Shown: one piece after another, positions 35,830 to 43,978 of the stretch | Layout of the letters: each line of letters begins with the position of its first letter | Numbering within the stretch: the stretch's first letter is position 1 | The notes under the pieces: generated by a model | The model's input: only the letters and a program-made list of their open reading frames with translations | The model's database searches: none | What the model was told of the DNA's origin: nothing | Made by a program: the position numbers and the translations under genes | From: Mucilaginibacter defluvii | GTDB taxonomy: Bacteria > Bacteroidota > Bacteroidia > Sphingobacteriales > Sphingobacteriaceae | Reading direction: 5' to 3' | DNA length: 64,000 bases | Assembly: GCF_039543225.1 (NCBI RefSeq) | Contig: NZ_BAABJI010000004.1 | Coordinates: forward strand, 1-64,000

Positions 35830-36453
35830 TTATTTTGATTTGGTTTCAGCCGGGGGCATATCGGCATATTTAAGTTCGGCTTTGGGTGCCGAGTTACGTA
35901 CATCTTTTATGGATTGTATCTTTTTGTCAACTTCTGCCGACTCACTGCGCCAGCCGCGTGCGTTGGCTATGCCGCGTGCCTCAATCAGGTCTTCACGGGC
36001 CAGGCTAACATCGCCCATATCAATTTTTACTGATGCAAGCGAAAGCAGGTTCAAAAAAGTGTGCCTGTGGTCATTCTGCAAACGCGATATCCGGTTGCTC
36101 TGCAGCAAAAACCATTTGGCTTCTGACAGGCGGTTAAGCTCCATATAAACCTTAGCCAAATCGCTAAAGTTATAGCTGGCTATGTTATATTCGCGAAAGC
36201 GCATATTATGCTGGGCGCTTTTCATAAAGCGGTTTTCGGCCTGCGTAAGATCGTAGTAGCTGCGTAGTTTAACCGCCTTGATTGGCACCGGTTTTACCTG
36301 CGATGAACCAAGGATGTAATTTTTATTGAAAACATAGTTTTTTACAGGCGCTATCTGCGGGTAGCGTTTATGTTTTAACGGACCGATACGCCACCACTGC
36401 GCGGAAGCAGAAAGACCGGTAAAACATAAAAAAAGAAATAAAAAATACTTCAT
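35830..36453 (-). CDS. Secreted TPR-like helical protein
   Basis: A 207-residue exported protein. The signal peptide FLFLFLCFTGLSASA is cut before QWWRIGPLKHKRYPQ. The mature part is helical, with repeats resembling tetratricopeptides: YNFSDLAKVYMELNRLSEAK, NLLSLASVKIDMGDVSLARE and GIANARGWRSESAEVDKKI. The function is unknown; such proteins usually act as scaffolds. I start at ATG 36453, the first residue of the signal. It may have its own transcript, as a terminator follows. Confidence 0.75.
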   Translation of the reverse strand: MKYFLFLFLCFTGLSASAQWWRIGPLKHKRYPQIAPVKNYVFNKNYILGSSQVKPVPIKAVKLRSYYDLTQAENRFMKSAQHNMRFREYNIASYNFSDLAKVYMELNRLSEAKWFLLQSNRISRLQNDHRHTFLNLLSLASVKIDMGDVSLAREDLIEARGIANARGWRSESAEVDKKIQSIKDVRNSAPKAELKYADMPPAETKSK

Positions 36454-36535
36454 GTACTGCTTTGTAGCGGATTTACAATGGTTTAAACTAATCAAATATA
36501 ATACTAATCAGCAGATAAACAATAGCTTGCGCCTT

Positions 36536-37378
36536 TTACTCAAACACTTCTACTTCACCATCATGCAGGGCCCAAACCATGTAGGGGTGGGTATCATCGT
36601 GGTAAATATCGCCATTGGCGGCAATGGCTATTATACCTGCGAAACCATTATACGGCTTTAGCTCATCCAGGGTTTTGTCTGACGCGGCATGGAGCGTAAA
36701 GCCATCAGTAACGCGGGTAACAATTTTAGCTGCAATGGCACCGCTCACAATATCCTCACCCACCCCGGTGCACGATACACCTGCAAAAGCATTGGCATAA
36801 TTACCCGCAGCCGTAGCCGAATCGCTCACCCGGCCGGGTATTTCAAAACCCTTACCACCGGTTGATGTAGCTGCCGCGATATCGCCGTAAATATCAAGCG
36901 CTACGCAGCCAACGGTACCTAAACGGATAGAGTCGCTCAGTTTTTTTTCATACTCCTTGCGGCGCTGGGGTATTTCGGGGTTATGGTATTTAAAACCATT
37001 CTCGCGGGCAAAATCAAGCGCGCCCTTGCCACTGAGCACCCGGTCATCATAAGCCATCAGCTTTTCGGCAATGCAAATGGGGTTTTTTACATCTTCAATA
37101 TTAATAACGCCCGAAAAGCGTTGCGTTTTACCATCCATCAGCGAGGCGCTGAGGCGTATCTTGCCATCGCTTTGTATCTGGGAGCCGGTACCGGCGTTAA
37201 AAAGTTCGCAATCTTCTAACAGGCGCACGGTATATACGGCGGTTTCTAAAGCATTATGGGTTTCAAGGTATTTATATCCTGCCTGAACAATATCGCGCAG
37301 GGCCACCTGTTTGGCTTGCTTAACCTCCTGGTTAGTTTGCGATTCGCTAAAGAAGCCACCGTGAATGATTAGTTTCAT
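36536..37378 (-). CDS. Isoaspartyl peptidase / plant-type asparaginase
   Basis: A 280-residue Ntn-hydrolase. The autocatalytic cleavage and nucleophile Thr is in RLGTVGCVALD (Thr155), and the substrate-binding Arg is in GRVSDSATAAGNYAN. The substrate-binding region after the nucleophile is GFEIPGRVSD. These enzymes release Asp from beta-aspartyl dipeptides. With cyanophycinase directly upstream on the same strand, the expected substrate is beta-Asp-Arg from cyanophycin. It has no signal peptide. A 240-base gap with palindromic repeats separates the two genes. Confidence 0.88.
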   Translation of the reverse strand: MKLIIHGGFFSESQTNQEVKQAKQVALRDIVQAGYKYLETHNALETAVYTVRLLEDCELFNAGTGSQIQSDGKIRLSASLMDGKTQRFSGVINIEDVKNPICIAEKLMAYDDRVLSGKGALDFARENGFKYHNPEIPQRRKEYEKKLSDSIRLGTVGCVALDIYGDIAAATSTGGKGFEIPGRVSDSATAAGNYANAFAGVSCTGVGEDIVSGAIAAKIVTRVTDGFTLHAASDKTLDELKPYNGFAGIIAIAANGDIYHDDTHPYMVWALHDGEVEVFE

Positions 37379-37501
37379 CTGTTATTAACTGAAGGTTTAC
37401 TTATTAAATGAATGCTCACCTGTCATTCAGGCATTAACGCAAAAATATATGGTTTATGATTGATGCACAGAGTGACAGACCTTGTTATTCGATATTCTCC
37501 T

Positions 37502-37577
37502 TGTCATGGTGAGCCCGTCTAACCATTCGCCGCCTCTTAGCCCAACGCTCACACCCTTCGACAGCCCAGGATGACAT
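37502..37577. repeat. Intergenic repeat of the TGTCAT-GTGAGCC type (copy A)
   Basis: Starts TGTCATGGTGAGCC and ends CCCAGGATGACAT. The left arm matches 52127-52152 (GTGAGCC, TCTAACCATT). The right arm matches the TTCGAC-CTCAGGATGACA arm of the same locus. Confidence 0.65.
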
Positions 37578-37587
37578 CTTATTATCA

Positions 37588-37621
37588 ACAACTCACCATT
37601 CACTTCTGACTACTCACTACT
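37588..37621. repeat. Short heptad-type array
   Basis: Degenerate ACTCACCATTCACT / TGACTACTCACTAC units next to the cyanophycinase stop. They resemble the arrays near 16504 and 26651. Confidence 0.45.
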
Positions 37622-38542
37622 TTATTGCAAGTCGCTAGTATCAGGTACAGTTAAAAACACTCCCTCTTCTATTTTTACTGCCTTTTTGATGAGCATGCGG
37701 TGCTGGTGCAACTCATACTTATCAAATATCGACATTACGTGCACCTTCAGGTTTTCGATAGAAACCGGGCTGCCTATCTCCACATCGTAAATATTCGTTT
37801 CTACAATGCTCTTCCCATCTACCAATATAATCAGCCCGGAGCCGATGGCTTCCATCACGTTGCCTTCCGTTACCAGCAGGCCAGCATCCTCGCCCAAACC
37901 TATGCCGAGTATGCCGGGATTGCTGGCTACTGCGTAAAATAAACGCCCGATGCGGCCACGCTGTACAAAGTGGGTATCAACAATAACACCGTCTATAAAA
38001 CCTAAACCGGCGGTTATCTGCACTTCACCCTTTACCAGGGCCTCATTGCTTTGCCCACGGTAGATCATGTGCGTTGATGCCGCCGCAGCGCCGGCCGACG
38101 TTCCGGCAATTACAAAATGCTCCTTTTGATAGCGTTGTTTCAGTATCTGTAAAAACCGGGTGCCGCCAAAAATAGCGGTAAGCCTAAGCTGATCGCCGCC
38201 GCTAAACATTACCACATCCGCTTTGCGTATACGGTCGAGATAGTCCTCGTTCGCCGCATCTTCGCGGCTTTTAATATGCAGCACATTTACATGCTCTACG
38301 TTTAACTGGTTAAACGATTTGATGTACTCCTCTCCCACCAGTTCCGGTATTTGCGATGCGGTAGTGATCACCTCGACCGTTGAGCCCTCGTGTTTGGCCG
38401 ATTCGGTAATTATCCTCCGCAGAATGCCCTTCTCAAAAAACTTGATATAATCAGGCTGTAAAATATGTTCCTGGGCGCTTACGTTACTGCCCATATCAAC
38501 TGCTCCGCCTATTATGATTAACTTTCCTTTCGGGACATCCAT
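37622..38542 (-). CDS. cphB: Cyanophycinase (peptidase S51)
   Basis: A 306-residue serine peptidase that cuts cyanophycin to beta-Asp-Arg dipeptides. It has GKLIIIGGAVDMG at the start, ADVVMFSGGDQLRLTAIFGG and AGTSAGAAAAS with the nucleophile Ser (about 149). TAGLGFIDGVIVDTHFVQRG and GLGEDAGLL are further family landmarks. It is cytosolic. It is divergent from cyanophycin synthetase across 153 bases, with the isoaspartyl peptidase downstream, giving a complete synthesis and breakdown set. Confidence 0.94.
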   Translation of the reverse strand: MDVPKGKLIIIGGAVDMGSNVSAQEHILQPDYIKFFEKGILRRIITESAKHEGSTVEVITTASQIPELVGEEYIKSFNQLNVEHVNVLHIKSREDAANEDYLDRIRKADVVMFSGGDQLRLTAIFGGTRFLQILKQRYQKEHFVIAGTSAGAAAASTHMIYRGQSNEALVKGEVQITAGLGFIDGVIVDTHFVQRGRIGRLFYAVASNPGILGIGLGEDAGLLVTEGNVMEAIGSGLIILVDGKSIVETNIYDVEIGSPVSIENLKVHVMSIFDKYELHQHRMLIKKAVKIEEGVFLTVPDTSDLQ

Positions 38543-38695
38543 GCCTTTTACCTCCGTTTTTACACAAAGTAATATAAAATAGCCTTAAATCAACACTTTA
38601 AATTAAAATTAATGCACTGATAAACATTAAAAACTTTACAGCGTTGATACGTTTCAGTAGATTTAAGCACAAAAACATCAGCCCGGAATTCATAC

Positions 38696-41326
38696 ATGAA
38701 AATAGAAAATATACAGGTGTTGCGCGGCCCTAACATCTGGAGCATCAGCCGTAAAAAACTCATACAAATGCGGCTTGATCTCGAAGATATGGAGCACCGC
38801 CCTACTAACGCCATAGATGGTTTTTACGAGCGTTTAAAGGCGCTCATACCTACTATGTACAACCACCGCTGCTCGCCGGGTGTACCGGGCGGTTTTTTTG
38901 AGCGCGTAATTGCCGGCACCTGGATGGGGCATGTAATTGAGCACATCGCCCTGGAGATACAAACCCTTGCCGGCATGTATACCGGTTTTGGCCGCACCCG
39001 CCAAACCAAAACCGCAGGCGTGTATAACGTAGTGTTTAACTACGTTGAAGAAAAGGTAGGCATCTACGCGGCCGAAGCTGCCGTGCGCATTGCCGAGGCT
39101 TTGATTGAAAGCAGGGAGTACAACCTTGAAGCCGACATTCAGAAAATGCGCGAGATACGCGAGCAAACCCGCTTAGGGCCAAGCACGGGCTCTATCGTTG
39201 AGGAAGCTATCAGCCGGGATATACCGTGGATCAGGCTCAACAACCAATCGTTGGTACAGCTGGGTTACGGTAAAAACCAGGTACGTATACGCGCCACCAT
39301 GACCGAGCACACCAGCAGCATTGCCGTTGATATTGCCAGCAATAAAGAGGAAACGAAACGCCTGCTGCAGGAACAAGCTATACCAGTTGCCAAGGGCATG
39401 ACCATTGCTTCGGCAGATGAGGTGGATAAGGTGATCAGCCACGTTGGTTTCCCGCTGGTATTTAAGCCGCTGAACGGTAATCATGGCCGGGGCATCAGCG
39501 TAAATATTAAAACACGTGAGGATGCTGTTGCCGCCTATGAGCACGCTGCCAAAATATCGCGCAGGGTAATTGTAGAGCGTTATGTTACGGGTTACGATTT
39601 CCGTGTGCTGGTGATCGATAACAAAATGGTGGCCGCCGCGCTGCGCGTACCCGCGCATGTTAAAGGCGACGGCACATCAACCATACAACAACTGATAGAC
39701 AGGGAGAACAGCGACCCGCGCCGCGGTTACGGGCACGAAAATGTACTGACCGAGATAACCGTTGACCGCGACACGCTCGACCTGCTCGAAAAAAAGAACT
39801 ATACGCTGGATAGTATACCTGCTGACGGTGAACAGGTATTCCTGAAATCGACTGCCAACCTGAGCACCGGCGGCACATCCATTGATGTTACCGACCATGT
39901 ACACCCGCAAAATATTTTTTATGCCGAGCGTATCAGCAAAATCATCGGTCTGGATATTTGCGGTATAGATATTATGGCTGAAAACCTGACCGAACCGCTG
40001 CCTAACACCGGCGGGGTAGTGCTTGAGGTAAATGCCGCGCCGGGTTTCAGGATGCACGTTGCCCCAAGCGAAGGCTTGCCACGCAACGTTGCCGGACACG
40101 TATTGGACATGCTTTATCCGCAGGGGAAATCTGCGCGTATTCCTATTATTGCGGTTACCGGCACCAACGGAAAAACAACAACTACGCGCCTGATTGCGCA
40201 TATTGTTAAAAACAACCGCAGGCGTGTTGGTTACACCACCAGCGATGGCATTTATGTACAAAACACCTTGCTGGTAAAGGGCGATACCACCGGCCCGGTA
40301 AGCACCGAATTTATACTTAAAGACCCTACGGTTGATTTTGCCGTGCTTGAAACTGCACGCGGCGGCATACTGCGCTCAGGCCTGGGCTTTACCCGTTGCG
40401 ATATCGGTGTAATAACAAATATTCAGGAAGATCACCTCGGCATATCAGACATTCACGACCTAGACGACCTGACACGCGTAAAAAGCGTGGTGATCAACTC
40501 GGTTAAAAAGGATGGCTGGGGCGTGTTAAATGCCGACAACCCTTACTGTGTGCGTATTGGCAAAAGGGCCGACTGTAACATCGCTTACTTTAGCCGCAGC
40601 GAGCATAACCCGGTAATTAAAGAACATTGCAAGCGCGGCGGTATAGCCTGCGTGCACGAGAATGGTTTTATCACCATTATAAAAGGCGACTGGAAGATAC
40701 GGGTTGAACGCACCATTGCCATACCGCTCACCTTTGGCGGTACAGTGCCTTTCATGATTGATAACGTAATGGCGGCTACCTTAGCTACCTTTTTATGGGG
40801 CTTTAAAACTGAGGACATCCGCATATCGTTAAGCACCTTTATACCATCGGCCATACAAACGCCCGGGCGGATGAACATTTTTGACTTTAAGGATTTCCGC
40901 TTTATGGTTGATTTTGCGCATAATCCTGATGGTTACAACGGTGTACGAGAGTTTTTATCGCAAATTGATTCGCCACATAAAATTGGACTGATTGCCGGTA
41001 CCGGCGACCGTAGAGATGAAGACATGCGCGAGTTGGGCCGCATAGCCGCTTCCATGTTCGACCATGTGGTGTTAAGGCAGGAACACCACCTGCGTGGCCG
41101 GACCAAGGAGAATATAACAGGCCTGATGATTGAGGGCATGCGCGAGGTAAAACCGGAGATGTCGTATGAGATCATCACCCACAAACCGATTGAGTCGATT
41201 GAGCATGTGATAAGCCTTGCCCAACCCGGGTCGTTTATAACCGTACTGAGTGATGCGGTTGAGGGAGCGATTGGTATCGTTCAACGCTTTCAGGAAAAGG
41301 AAAGGGATCAATCGATTAACTCCTAA
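38696..41326 (+). CDS. cphA: Cyanophycin synthetase
   Basis: An 876-residue ligase that builds the arginine-aspartate storage polymer by alternately adding Asp and Arg at ATP cost. The N-terminal domain (1-160) is typical (IQVLRGPNIWSISRKKLIQM). The ATP-grasp domain (about 210-480) shows VFKPLNGNHGRGISVNIKTR and VLEVNAAPGFRMH. The Mur-ligase half has the P-loop VTGTNGKTTTTR (about 486) and FMVDFAHNPDGYNG. The length fits a full CphA1, not the shorter CphA2. It is divergent from cyanophycinase. Confidence 0.95.
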   Translation: MKIENIQVLRGPNIWSISRKKLIQMRLDLEDMEHRPTNAIDGFYERLKALIPTMYNHRCSPGVPGGFFERVIAGTWMGHVIEHIALEIQTLAGMYTGFGRTRQTKTAGVYNVVFNYVEEKVGIYAAEAAVRIAEALIESREYNLEADIQKMREIREQTRLGPSTGSIVEEAISRDIPWIRLNNQSLVQLGYGKNQVRIRATMTEHTSSIAVDIASNKEETKRLLQEQAIPVAKGMTIASADEVDKVISHVGFPLVFKPLNGNHGRGISVNIKTREDAVAAYEHAAKISRRVIVERYVTGYDFRVLVIDNKMVAAALRVPAHVKGDGTSTIQQLIDRENSDPRRGYGHENVLTEITVDRDTLDLLEKKNYTLDSIPADGEQVFLKSTANLSTGGTSIDVTDHVHPQNIFYAERISKIIGLDICGIDIMAENLTEPLPNTGGVVLEVNAAPGFRMHVAPSEGLPRNVAGHVLDMLYPQGKSARIPIIAVTGTNGKTTTTRLIAHIVKNNRRRVGYTTSDGIYVQNTLLVKGDTTGPVSTEFILKDPTVDFAVLETARGGILRSGLGFTRCDIGVITNIQEDHLGISDIHDLDDLTRVKSVVINSVKKDGWGVLNADNPYCVRIGKRADCNIAYFSRSEHNPVIKEHCKRGGIACVHENGFITIIKGDWKIRVERTIAIPLTFGGTVPFMIDNVMAATLATFLWGFKTEDIRISLSTFIPSAIQTPGRMNIFDFKDFRFMVDFAHNPDGYNGVREFLSQIDSPHKIGLIAGTGDRRDEDMRELGRIAASMFDHVVLRQEHHLRGRTKENITGLMIEGMREVKPEMSYEIITHKPIESIEHVISLAQPGSFITVLSDAVEGAIGIVQRFQEKERDQSINS

Positions 41327-41343
41327 AGCAAAAACCGCTGTAA

Positions 41344-41395
41344 TTTCAAACCAGGTACGAGGAGAAACCTGTAACTTGATTATTAACACATACAG
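41344..41395 (+). repeat. Half copy of the GAGGTACGAGGAGAAA repeat
   Basis: GGTACGAGGAGAAACCTG and the following AACACATACAG match the left arm of the palindromic repeats at 53785 and 61603. The right arm is missing. Confidence 0.6.
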
Positions 41396-41459
41396 AAAAT
41401 TAAACAGCCGGCAATCTTTGCTTCTTTTGATCGCTCAAAAGAAGTTTAGGATAAGAGTT
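41396..41459 (-). repeat. Inverted, truncated copy of a dispersed 110-base repeat
   Basis: On the minus strand it reads CCTAAACTTCTTTTGAGCGA, then TCAAAAGAAGC and GCCGGCTGTTTAATT. It matches the first half of the elements at 47749 and 53580. Confidence 0.7.
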
Positions 41460-41474
41460 TAATATGATGACTAT

Positions 41475-41510
41475 AAACAGAAGAGCCGCAATTATGCGGC
41501 TCTTCTGTTT
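41475..41510. terminator. Bidirectional terminator between cphA and the M28 gene
   Basis: A perfect 16-bp stem (AAACAGAAGAGCCGCA / TGCGGCTCTTCTGTTT) with a 4-base loop lies between convergent genes. Confidence 0.85.
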
Positions 41511-41517
41511 ATAAATT

Positions 41518-43083
41518 TTAATTTGTTCCTTGTGGTTTGGGTTGTTCCTTGCGCGGTATCATCTCGGCACGCTGGGCGGTATGGTAAACAAAAGACGCTA
41601 CGATGGTAGCGGCTTGTTTCAGGTCGTCCTCAACCAGGCGGTCGTAAGTATCCTGGTTGGTATGGTGGGTGCGGGTGCCGTAGTCCAATGCGTCCTGGAT
41701 GAACTGGAAGCCCGGGATACCCACCGCGTCAAACGCTAAGTGGTCGGTACCACCGGTGTTGCCAACGGTAACGGTGCCTGCGCCCAAATCTTTAAACGGA
41801 TCAAGCCATGCCTGGAATATTGGTCCGGCGGCACTGTCGCCCTGTAGGTAAATACCGCGTATTTTACCGGTACCGTTGTCCAGGTTATAGTAAGCTGATA
41901 TTTTCTTTTGATCAGGTTTTAGCTCCATGGTTTTAGGGTCGCCTAAATGATTAAGCACGTAGTTGCGCGAGCCATGCAAGCCCTGCTCCTCAGCACTCCA
42001 TAAAGCAACGCGGATGGTGCGCTTGGGTTTAAAGCCAACAGCTTTAAGTATACGCATAGCCTCCATCATTACGGCGCTGCCTGCTGCATTATCTGTTGCG
42101 CCGGTAGCGGCATGCCATGAGTCGAGGTGACCGCCAAGCATCACCACCTGATCTTTCAGCTTCTTGTCAGTACCCGGAATTTCAGCAATTACATTGTACT
42201 CCTGCATATCCTCGGTAAAAAATTGCGTTTTTATGTCGGCCTCGAGCTCCACTTTCTGTCCGCCTTTTACCAGCCGTAAAATACGCAGGTAATCCTCGCC
42301 GCTGGTTTCCAGTTCGGGGGCAACAGCCTTGGCCGTGTCGGCATATGATGCGCCGTTGGTGGTAAATACCGTACCATCAGTACCACGGGCCATACTTAAT
42401 ATCAGGCCAACGTTTTCGGATTTCAAAAATTCGTTGATCGCGGTACGCATTGCCCTCGCGCGGCGCATGGCGGCAAACTGCGGCGAGTTAGCAAAGTTAG
42501 CGGGGCGTTGCTGGCGGGGGCCTTGCGGTTTAGCCTCGGCCATTTTGGTAAGGGTGCTGTCGGCATAACGCTCAGCATCGGCGGTAAAGCCGGGCTTAAG
42601 GGTAGTGGCTACATCAAATATCACCACTTTGCCTTGCAACTTGCCTTTGTATTTATCCAGATCGGTAATGGTATCAGCCTTAACAAGCACCACTTCACTT
42701 TTTATAGGGCCGTTGGTGCCAGGCGTCCAGGCTTTTGGTATAGCGATGATGGCATGATAGTAAGGCACGGTGATGGCGGCATAGTTTTTTTGTACTTCCC
42801 AGCCTTTACCGAATTTACCCCAGGGTTCGCGTTTGGCGTTAACCAGGCCCCATTTGGTAAACTGGCTTACCGCCCAGTTTTGCGCACGTTTTAACCCCGG
42901 CGATGCGGCCAAACGCGGCCCCGATACATCCGTAAGGTAAAAAGCGGTTTCCATTACTTTGGAGCGCTGCAAGCCTTCCTCCCGGATTTTTTGCACCATA
43001 GCAGCGTCAACCTTCTCCTGCGCGAATGCGCCCGAGGCAAGGCCTGTTAGCAACAAGCCCGAGATAAGTAGTTTTCGTTTCAT
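41518..43083 (-). CDS. Secreted M28 zinc aminopeptidase
   Basis: A 521-residue exported peptidase. The signal peptide LLISGLLLTGLASGAFA ends before QEKVDAAM. A PA-type inserted domain lies about residues 130-280. The catalytic core has the metal ligands in GGHLDSW, ATDNAAGSAVM, SAEEQGLHGS and YNLDNGTG, closing with THHTNQDTYDR. This is the M28 di-zinc pattern. A proline/glutamine-rich insert (KPQGPRQQRP) lies near residue 190. The substrate is not predictable. Confidence 0.92.
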   Translation of the reverse strand: MKRKLLISGLLLTGLASGAFAQEKVDAAMVQKIREEGLQRSKVMETAFYLTDVSGPRLAASPGLKRAQNWAVSQFTKWGLVNAKREPWGKFGKGWEVQKNYAAITVPYYHAIIAIPKAWTPGTNGPIKSEVVLVKADTITDLDKYKGKLQGKVVIFDVATTLKPGFTADAERYADSTLTKMAEAKPQGPRQQRPANFANSPQFAAMRRARAMRTAINEFLKSENVGLILSMARGTDGTVFTTNGASYADTAKAVAPELETSGEDYLRILRLVKGGQKVELEADIKTQFFTEDMQEYNVIAEIPGTDKKLKDQVVMLGGHLDSWHAATGATDNAAGSAVMMEAMRILKAVGFKPKRTIRVALWSAEEQGLHGSRNYVLNHLGDPKTMELKPDQKKISAYYNLDNGTGKIRGIYLQGDSAAGPIFQAWLDPFKDLGAGTVTVGNTGGTDHLAFDAVGIPGFQFIQDALDYGTRTHHTNQDTYDRLVEDDLKQAATIVASFVYHTAQRAEMIPRKEQPKPQGTN

Positions 43084-43171
43084 ATTAATACGTCAGTCAG
43101 TTTGATACCAAAACTATTTATTTTTAAGCTGAAGCGCTTTAACAATGTTGTTACAGGTAAAGCTTATATCA

Positions 43172-43669
43172 TTACTTCGCTTTTTTACTATAGGTCTTCG
43201 GATCAAGCGCGGCAGGTGCCCATCCCTGTAAAAATTCCATCACCTTGGCTTTGCTGTGCCCCTTGCCTTCTTCCAGATAGCCCGAGTTTTGCGTGTGCAG
43301 GCGGTTGCCCTTGTCATCCAGTATTACAAAAACCGGAAAGCCGAAACGCTGCGGATATCCTAACGAGGCCAATGCCGCTTCATTCATATTCTCCTTGCTG
43401 TAGTTAAGGTGAACGGTTACATAATTGTCATTCAGGTATTTATTCAGATCGGTATCTTTGGTCACCAATTCATTAAACCTGAGGCACCATATACACCAGT
43501 TGCCGCCGATTTGCAACAGTACGTTTTTATGTTCTTTCGCGGCTTGTTTAACGGCCTGGCTTATTTGCAGCCTGGCATCGGCGCTGGGGTTGTACAATTT
43601 GGCTGTATCCTGGGCGTTAACTATATAAGCAGATACTGTGAACAGGAGTAGTAAGAGCGTTTTTTTCAT
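43172..43669 (-). CDS. Secreted thioredoxin-like protein
   Basis: A 165-residue exported redox protein. The signal peptide LLLLLFTVSAYIVNA precedes QDTAKLYN. The thioredoxin fold has a CxxC in IGGNWCIWCLRFNEL and the cis-Pro region FGFPVFVILDDKGN. The WCxWC form resembles DUF255/Thioredoxin_7 proteins, which act as periplasmic disulfide or envelope-stress helpers. I start at ATG 43669; the longer frame to 43717 adds non-signal residues. Confidence 0.85.
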   Translation of the reverse strand: MKKTLLLLLFTVSAYIVNAQDTAKLYNPSADARLQISQAVKQAAKEHKNVLLQIGGNWCIWCLRFNELVTKDTDLNKYLNDNYVTVHLNYSKENMNEAALASLGYPQRFGFPVFVILDDKGNRLHTQNSGYLEEGKGHSKAKVMEFLQGWAPAALDPKTYSKKAK

Positions 43670-43773
43670 CGTGAATGTTTTAAAAAAATAAATGTAGTTT
43701 TTTAAAACAAAAGGCAATCAGATTTATATAGTAAAAATTGTTAAATCCGCCTTAAAAAATCGTGATTTTTTAA

Positions 43774-43860
43774 TTTTCCACATTGCAAAATGCCGATATT
43801 TTAACTTCCTACGGTAGGGTATACCAAAAGCGATGAACAACTATGTTGGTATGTGGAAAA
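43774..43860. promoter_or_regulatory. Inverted pair of DnaA-box-like sites upstream of the ribonucleotide reductase gene
   Basis: TTTTCCACA (43774-43782) and its inverse TGTGGAAAA (43852-43860) match the DnaA-box consensus TTWTNCACA. They lie 120-205 bases before the start codon. Their function is inferred only. Confidence 0.4.
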
Positions 43861-43978
43861 CTCAAATTGTGCGCAACCCTTCTCCACGGTAAATTTGATT
43901 AAAAACTCTTATAGATTTTTTTACTGACACAATCAAATCATAAAAGTATAAACTGACAGATCAATAATATTATTAGCT

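Noticed and set aside
43700..43978. Cobalamin riboswitch before nrdJ
   Set aside because: I looked for the B12-box-like conserved elements and did not see them.
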